Shown one piece after another: positions 61,401 to 64,000 of a stretch of 64,000 bases of DNA (positions are counted from its first letter, which is position 1; each line of letters begins with the position of its first letter). The position numbers were made by a program, and so were the translations under genes. The notes under the pieces are model-generated. The model searched no databases and was not told the origin of the DNA. It was given only the letters and a program-made list of their open reading frames with translations. The DNA is from Anticarsia gemmatalis (taxonomy: Eukaryota; Arthropoda; Insecta; Lepidoptera; Erebidae): positions 9,672,001 to 9,736,000 of the forward strand of contig NC_134764.1 in assembly GCF_050436995.1 (NCBI RefSeq), given 5' to 3'.

Positions 61401-63663
61401 TAAAAAGTATATAAAACATTTATTACGTCATCGGACCCATAACAGGGATACTGCAAACATAAATAAGCCGATGTAGTCGGAAGTATGCAAACCATTAAAT
61501 GTTCTAACAGCGCAAATGGCCTGCCCCGCGGCTTAACACGGCTTGAGTACATGTCAAGCCGCAGGACGTTACGTTTTTACATTGTTTTGGAGAAAATAAT
61601 GATAAAATGTGAAGTATTAAGCGAAAAAGCCCTGAAAAGTTATCAAACAACGCAATGTATAATTTTATTTAGATTTTTAATAATTTTAGTATTTTGACGT
61701 CTTCAGATTTAAAAGATTTCTAAAGATCCCGAGGTATGAAACGAGGAAAAAGAAACAACTAGAAAAATCTTTAACTTCATATTTTTACTTCAATATTATG
61801 TAGAAAGAGAATAAATTGATTGTTTTCTACTTTGGCGCAATTCAAAGAGTAAAATATGGACTTCAGTATTCAATCGTATTTCTGGAAACAAATATTTATA
61901 CCTCACTTTCGAGAATATTTTCAAGTGACATAATAATTACTTCATAAGTTTACCTGCAAAGATCTCGCCAGCTCTGTATCGTTGTACCGTCCAGTGGTTC
62001 TTCTATCAGGGAGGATGTATTTAGGCAAAGACTTGAAGAACCAAGCTCCTGACTTCTTCCACATCTCCCTGGTCTCCGCGCATAGGTTGCACATGTAGGC
62101 TTCTCTTGAGTAGAGGGGAGATCTGTATACAAAGAAAAAGCTTTACTTTGTTCTTTTTTCTTATGATTATATTAAGTTCGCGATCATACAGCAGTACAAG
62201 GAGTATTATTAAATAAATGCCTATGTAAATTGTAGACTTGTAGTGCTCACACTGTATAATGCTCAAAAGAGCATTTCAAAAAAAAAAAATTGGATGTCCA
62301 AACTAAAAACCTTTCTAAGTAGAATTTTCACTTTTCTTGTGCGTGTTGCATTAGTGGTTTTCTTCGGCTATTAGGTATCTTATTTGGTTACAGATAACAC
62401 AAATATTTAATAGGTGTTAGAGCCTTATATTAATTAGTCAATATCTTCAATAATTTGTGGCAGATCGTGTCCTACAATCGGTCCCGTATCGTTCCCTGTA
62501 AGAGTCCTCTTGAATTATAAAATCCGTTGGGATTTAGAAGTCACCTGTCAGACTGTTAACCTACTAGTTAATTGCTTTCATAATAAATCACATTGTGGTT
62601 AACTGAAATATACTCTTTATTACGTAAACGAGGATGTTATGAACGGTAGATAGTTAAAAACTATCTACGTATCTAGTCCACCACCAGTACCACAAGGTCT
62701 TGTTAGATTGCCCCATCGAGCAGTATTTCTTGATTTTTGTATTTTCCCGCCCGGAGTTTGGTAACATGAATAGTATATTGCAAAGGGCTTGCCCACTCTA
62801 ACACGAGACTTATAAGCGCAAAGCGGAAAAAAGTAATTGTTATTGCACTTGCAGATCTAAAGAGCATTATATTTTAGAATGATTTTAATTCTTTATATCA
62901 AACATGGCATGGCACTTGTATCATTATCTCAGGGTAGATAATATGTCCTATATTGTGTTACATAGTTAAGTATCTAACTATAGCTGTGAACTACGTCTTG
63001 TCAGCGGCGCCTTGCCTTCACGCACCGTCAATCATCGTTATACGCTTATCCGAAGTATCCAGTCACAGACTATCTATTAGTCCAGGTTTATTTGTCCAAC
63101 TAAATATTTTGTATGATATATTGCATCATAAGCATTCCATAATACAAAGGACAAACATTGTTAATTGATAGATCAATTAACTCAGTTTCATTAATCTAAG
63201 TAATAAGTATGTACACACATAAAATTACCATACCCAATTACTTCCGTACAGAAAATTATATTCTCAATTAATTCATCCATTATTTTTAAGTTTTTTAAAC
63301 AGTTTAATTGTACATTTTTTTAAACAGTTACAAGAACGATGAACCCCGATAATTCTATTATCGTTCAAAATACAATTTCTGTAGAAGCTTCTAACGTTAA
63401 CTAGTCTTACGGCCATTTTCTTCTTGTAATTTTTATTTTTCCCCCTATACTTTGGCTGTTACTTTTGATCTAGCAACTGGCCGTAAAAATAGCGAGACAA
63501 AAGTGCGTTTTCTCTTACCTATGTGGAGGGTTGTCTATGACGCACTTGGAGCAGGCTGTGTGTCTGCAGATGGAACAGGTCCTGAGTGGAGCCAGCAGTC
63601 GTGCCGTTTCTCCGCAGAGCAGGCAAGCTCGGGGCGCTGGACCTTGCGCTGAACGACGCATAC
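34419..63663 (-). CDS. Rph: Rabphilin, 3' part of gene (5' exons outside window)
   Basis: Rab3/Rab27 effector on synaptic and secretory vesicles that binds Ca2+ and phospholipid (family knowledge). Visible exons, 5' to 3': 63663-63519, 62122-61954, 59360-59232, 39022-38677, 37266-37122, 35693-35460, 34716-34419; frames join cleanly for 487 codons. The first two exons encode the Rab-binding FYVE-type zinc finger: CLLC, 12 residues, CSIC, 4 residues, CSKC, then CNLC, followed by the hallmark SGAWFFK. A short serine-rich linker follows. C2A is in exons 38677 and 37122 (MDMTGLSDPF, FDDDRYGCDE) and C2B in the last two (QDSNGYSDPFVKL, VWDKDYGKPNDFLG). Both keep the five Ca2+-binding aspartates. The end GRRLKHWMDC...WHSL matches rabphilin rather than synaptotagmin. 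The linker is shorter than in mammals, and an extra exon could hide in the 20-kb intron. Confidence 0.92.
34785..35345 (+). mobile_element. Composite SINE in the last Rph intron
   Basis: A tRNA-like head with box B (GAGTTCGATTCCCGAGTT near 34840) is followed by fragments CCCACTGCTGAGCTGGGGCT and CTCCCGAACGAGGGAGG. The tail (GTAACCGTCCCGGTATAGG-like block, CCTGCACCTTCGGGTAT) matches 36985-37110 and 41900-42050. A hAT MITE (35028-35216) is inserted in its tail. Confidence 0.6.
35028..35216. mobile_element. 189-bp hAT MITE
   Basis: Termini CAGTGGCGTAACTA and TAGTTACGCCACTG are flanked by a perfect 8-bp duplication AGCAATAG (35020-35027 and 35217-35224). The TIR similarity continues inward (ATGCCACGGGCC and GCCACGGGCCTC). 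It has no coding capacity. Confidence 0.93.
36848..37115 (+). mobile_element. SINE-related repeat next to an Rph exon
   Basis: The head GGTCGGTTGTGTAATCGACT and GGGTTAGATTCCCAGATC is tRNA-like. The body TTCTCAACAGTAGTCTGAAG, GTTTGGTAACGTGCCCGGTA and TATGGCAATAG matches 41900-41945. It ends only a few bases from the Rph exon whose donor is at 37121. Confidence 0.6.
37303..38371. mobile_element. Unclassified TIR element, copy B
   Basis: Inverted relative of 17541-18914 with the same GTACTATCGAAC/GTTCGATAGTAC termini, lying in an Rph intron. It lacks the hAT MITE of copy A but carries about 118 extra bases near 37450-37568 with a tRNA-like SINE head. No target-site duplication could be fixed, so its superfamily is unknown. 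Confidence 0.8.
37450..37568 (+). mobile_element. SINE-like insertion in copy B
   Basis: Absent from copy A at the equivalent point, where TTTGTGCG runs straight into CCATTATAGG. It has box-A-like GTGGCGTAGTGGGTT and box-B-like GTGGGTTTGATACCCACT, so it is tRNA-derived. It is too short and lacks a proper acceptor stem, so it is not a tRNA gene. Confidence 0.6.
38487..38607. mobile_element. Small palindromic MITE, relative of 46517-46640
   Basis: AGTTTCTGAGATACATTTAG at one end and GTACTTCAGAAACCGGCGG at the other, with inner AATAGATAAACTACCGCT. The arms are more diverged than in the second copy and no clear duplication flanks it. Confidence 0.65.
39038..39297 (+). mobile_element. Helitron-like short repeat
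   Basis: Starts TCTATACTAATATTATAAAG, has a (GTTT)n run, GAACGCGCTAATCTCAGGAA, and ends GCGAAGTTGCGCGGGTCAGC then TAG. It begins only 16 bases upstream of the Rph exon acceptor at 39022, on the opposite strand. Confidence 0.75.
40360..40460 (-). mobile_element. SINE fragment
   Basis: Contains GGCAAGGGTCTCCTCCCGAA and GGCCTTGAGTCCATTACGCT. This is the reverse complement of the body segment (GTGGACTCAAGGTCTAAACC) seen at 56600. Confidence 0.55.
41571..41668 (+). mobile_element. LINE 3'-end fragment
   Basis: Reads GGAAAGTTTGTAGGGATCG and then GGCGTGATTTTATGTATGTA. The same order occurs in reverse at 52004-52100 and in degraded form at 55230-55320. It is the terminal coding sequence and tail of a non-LTR element, truncated at the 5' side. 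Confidence 0.55.
41695..42055 (-). mobile_element. Composite SINE fragment with 12-G run
   Basis: CTGTCCCACTGCAGGGCAAG, GGACTTTGCATGCCCTCAA and GCAAGGTTTCCTCACGATG are reverse complements of the body blocks at 56500-56600. The second half (GCCCGGAGTTTGGTAACC, GATGGCAATAG) matches 36985-37030. A run of 12 G lies at 41751-41762. Confidence 0.55.
42556..42631. mobile_element. 76-bp mariner-type MITE
   Basis: Near-palindrome TTAGGTCGGGGAAAAAG ... CTTTTTCCCCGACCTAA flanked by TA on both sides. The tiny size and TA target fit a mariner-derived MITE. Confidence 0.8.
44035..44145 (-). repeat. Dispersed repeat with (TTTA)n end
   Basis: (TTTA)n followed by GGCGGACTTAATGCCAAAGG and CATTTTCTGCCAGTCTACC. 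This block recurs in lepidopteran genomes as a non-LTR-mobilised repeat, read here tail first (recollection). Confidence 0.55.
44533..45924 (-). mobile_element. Long-TIR element carrying a captured ORF
   Basis: Arms at about 44550-44833 and 45614-45900 are inverted copies. I count about four substitutions and one indel in about 285 aligned bases, so roughly 98% identity. Outside these, shared CCGGTCAA tips near 44536 and 45921 sit in less similar flanks. The interior is about 780 bp and holds one open frame. Neither a target duplication nor a transposase motif was seen, so it is probably non-autonomous. It lies in the 20-kb Rph intron with the ORF in the same sense as Rph. It might be a Pack-type or foldback element; the superfamily is not assignable by eye. 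Confidence 0.85.
44733..45527 (-). CDS. 264-codon ORF of unknown function, probable gene fragment
   Basis: I do not recognise a function. It is acidic at the start (MDADLIINIENIVDKNFSYN), with no signal peptide or membrane segment and a mostly helical look. The middle contains FPYAKSAHLYLQDM, then FFTVRRSDKLSCGTSTDMVI and GGIARGRSTKQSV, then HVDASDSRVKKDAKDLRKLL and HNPFPE. From memory, similar motif strings occur inside much larger uncharacterised, multi-copy proteins of arthropods and cnidarians, so this is probably an internal piece of one. The codons after NPFPE (about 33, from near 44833 to the stop) are read from the left TIR, and the same bases exist inverted in the right TIR. The open frame continues about 20 codons upstream of the ATG, to a TAA near 45593. 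It could be a decaying fragment or a translated chimera. Confidence 0.6.
   Translation of the reverse strand: MDADLIINIENIVDKNFSYNDIENDEISGALLNKLNQKLKDYEERGPTAKLWIQYFYMVSILKEFLRAERMGDWKAHLNCVKEMLPYFHASGHFPYAKSAHLYLQDMLQLENFIDPEVYKKFSEGFFTVRRSDKLSCGTSTDMVIEQSMMKAMKTDGGIARGRSTKQSVISKWVYSMHAMNTVCEKLEDLANVRMDTTEEHVDASDSRVKKDAKDLRKLLEWFSIHNPFPEVLHRYISEAVAFREKIIDTFFIGNSLIYKLCLG
46155..46185. repeat. 13-bp perfect inverted repeat
   Basis: TTGTGAAGTTCAT and its reverse complement separated by five bases (TATAC). Too short to assign to an element. Confidence 0.7.
46517..46640. mobile_element. Harbinger-like MITE, 124 bp
   Basis: Termini CCCCCGGTTTCTGAGG and CCTCAGAAACCGAGGG flanked by TAA on both sides (46514-46516 and 46641-46643), the three-base target typical of PIF/Harbinger. 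The arms extend inward with few mismatches to AGTTTATCTATTCGATAGCG. Confidence 0.8.
48515..48773 (+). mobile_element. Helitron-like short repeat
   Basis: Same family as 39038-39297. The head TCTATACTAATA is duplicated, and the tail is GCGAAGTTGCGCGGGTCAGC then TAG. Confidence 0.75.
49215..49390. mobile_element. 176-bp hAT MITE
   Basis: Termini CAAGGGTTCCCAACC and GGTTGGGAACCACTG. Flanking octamers TTATAGAG and ATATAGAG match at 7 of 8 positions. Internal GGGACCACTT and CGGACCACTGG extend the TIRs. Confidence 0.8.
49750..50000. repeat. Degraded hAT-like repeat with GGATAT iterations
   Basis: Repeated GGATAT/ATCCGA motifs (TTTCGGATATGG, TTGGATATCCGATAGTTTCG) and an end reading GTAGCATCTCTGA resemble the tip of the 17684-18174 MITE family. 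The left border cannot be fixed. Confidence 0.4.
50676..50892 (+). mobile_element. Helitron-like short repeat, internally deleted
   Basis: TCTATACAAATATTATAAAC head and GCGCGGGTCAGCTAG tail. Relative to 39038-39297 about 40 bases after CCGATTTGAA are missing. Confidence 0.75.
52004..52222 (-). mobile_element. LINE 3'-coding remnant
   Basis: Reads in reverse as a 72-codon open frame ending SSLLWSLPTPMGKRRDFM, the same end segment as 41571-41668. A 5'-truncated non-LTR element without an intact reverse transcriptase. Confidence 0.5.
53150..53255 (+). mobile_element. tRNA-headed SINE fragment
   Basis: Box-A-like GATAGTCAGCGTGTTGC and box-B-like GTGGTTTCGATTCCCTCA. The body beyond the head is not similar to the other SINE copies seen. 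Confidence 0.5.
55190..55320 (+). mobile_element. Degraded LINE 3' end
   Basis: GAGGCAAGGAAAGTTAAATA, AAGTAGCGTTCTGATACC and GGCGTAATTTTATGTATGTA parallel the 41571 copy. Several stop codons show it is dead. Confidence 0.5.
55878..55994. repeat. 26-bp-arm hairpin element
   Basis: Arms 55878-55903 and 55969-55994 are exact reverse complements (outer end TGTTTAATGTATAATAGAAT). The 65-base loop carries ACACGCATTTTACCTTAAAA and GGTTTCGGCG, a motif also present at about 27508-27545 in an mRpS15 intron. Probably a small MITE. Confidence 0.85.
56375..56625 (+). mobile_element. Lepidopteran SINE, nearly full body
   Basis: The head GTGGTCGTGGCTTCGAACTA is tRNA-like. The body has AATAATCACTTGGTCTAACT, GTGAAGGACTTCGTGAGAAA, CCCTGCATG and GTAAAGTCCCCAACCCACAC. 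Blocks of this body recur in reverse at 40360 and 41695. Confidence 0.65.
57782..58012 (+). mobile_element. Degraded Helitron-like repeat
   Basis: GTTTGAACGCGCTAATATCA and GGAACTACAGATTAGGTTTG align with the 39038 family, but the tail is diverged (GAAGACGCGGGTTGCCGGTA). Confidence 0.5.
58270..58600 (+). repeat. Dispersed repeat, relative of 24030-24215
   Basis: Begins GGCGCGGATCCCTAATG-like sequence with GGGTGACCAT. It continues through CAGTCGTGACTAGCAGTCAC and GATAGGCAGTTGCTCCATGT to a GGTTGATGATGATAT tail, suggesting a non-LTR-type 3' end. Confidence 0.6.
61140..61390 (-). mobile_element. SINE-related fragment in an Rph intron
   Basis: CATATTACCAAACTCCGGGC is the reverse of the GCCCGGAGTTTGGTAAC block seen at 41910 and 62753. 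Neighbouring bases (ATGTTATAGGGGGCAAGTCT) fit the same family. Confidence 0.5.
62745..62830 (+). mobile_element. SINE-related fragment
   Basis: GCCCGGAGTTTGGTAACATG, GGGCTTGCCCACTCTAACAC and GCGCAAAGCGG match the tail block of the composite SINEs. Confidence 0.45.
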
Positions 63664-64000
63664 CTGGACAAATGTAGGAAGTATATTAGAGCCACGTTTG
63701 GGAGGACTAATTCAAGATATCTTTAACAAAACAAAACTTAAATTTAAAGTATAGATATTTTCTCATTTTGAGCCAGTGAAGAACAATGAAACGAAACTTA
63801 AATGGAGTGTAACTTTTCATATATTATCAATTTTGTGAAAGAAAATGAATAAATGAGCTTGTCTTAACCAAGAAAGCAGATTATTTAAGTTTAATATTAT
63901 AAGATATTCATAGATTTCGTTTATAATTGATGGGTCTGCTAGTGATACTTGAAAAACCCTTTTTCATCCCTACTTCCGTTCTCGTGTCAATTTCACTTCA

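Noticed and set aside
63452..63652. 66-codon plus-strand ORF at the window end
   Set aside because: Antisense to the Rph zinc-finger exon 63663-63519.

Overview
The window looks like nuclear DNA from a moth or butterfly (Lepidoptera). The evidence is AT-rich sequence, multi-exon genes with GT-AG introns, and a dense load of repeats familiar from lepidopteran genomes: Helitron-like fragments ending in GCGGGTCAGCTAG, tRNA-headed SINEs, RTE/LINE tails and small hAT, mariner and Harbinger MITEs. No prokaryotic features, CRISPR arrays or real tRNA genes were seen.

Four host genes can be reconstructed exon by exon. (1) VMP1/Tango5, an ER scramblase of the VTT/DedA family, + strand, seven exons 13992-20497; the extreme N-terminus is uncertain and the 3' UTR may reach about 24.9 kb. 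(2) mRpS15 (bonsai), mitochondrial ribosomal protein S15, + strand, five exons 26038-27914, complete at 275 codons. (3) A three-SH3-domain protein matching Dlish/Vamana (Fat-Dachs-Hippo pathway), - strand, seven exons 32895-29195, complete at 334 codons. (4) Rabphilin (Rph), a Rab-binding zinc finger followed by two C2 domains, - strand, exons from 63663 down to 34419. Its 5' exons lie beyond the window and one intron is about 20 kb. mRpS15 and Dlish are convergent; Dlish and Rph run head to tail. The genes belong to unrelated pathways and show no sign of joint function.

Region by region: 1-13991 is intergenic or VMP1 upstream sequence holding an apparently intact Tc1-type transposon (504-2856, intron-containing transposase, about 260-bp TIRs), a Helitron-like repeat and other repeats. 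13992-24900 is VMP1, whose introns hold a perfect 68-bp-arm palindrome and an unclassified TIR element with a hAT MITE nested in it. 24975-25625 is a tandem Helitron-like pair. 26038-32895 holds mRpS15 and Dlish. 34419-63663 is Rph with repeat-rich introns.

The most unusual item is at about 44533-45924 in the large Rph intron. Two arms of about 285 bp, roughly 98% identical and inverted, enclose a 264-codon ORF of unrecognised function. Its last ~33 codons and stop are read from inside one arm, so it looks like a gene fragment captured between long TIRs.
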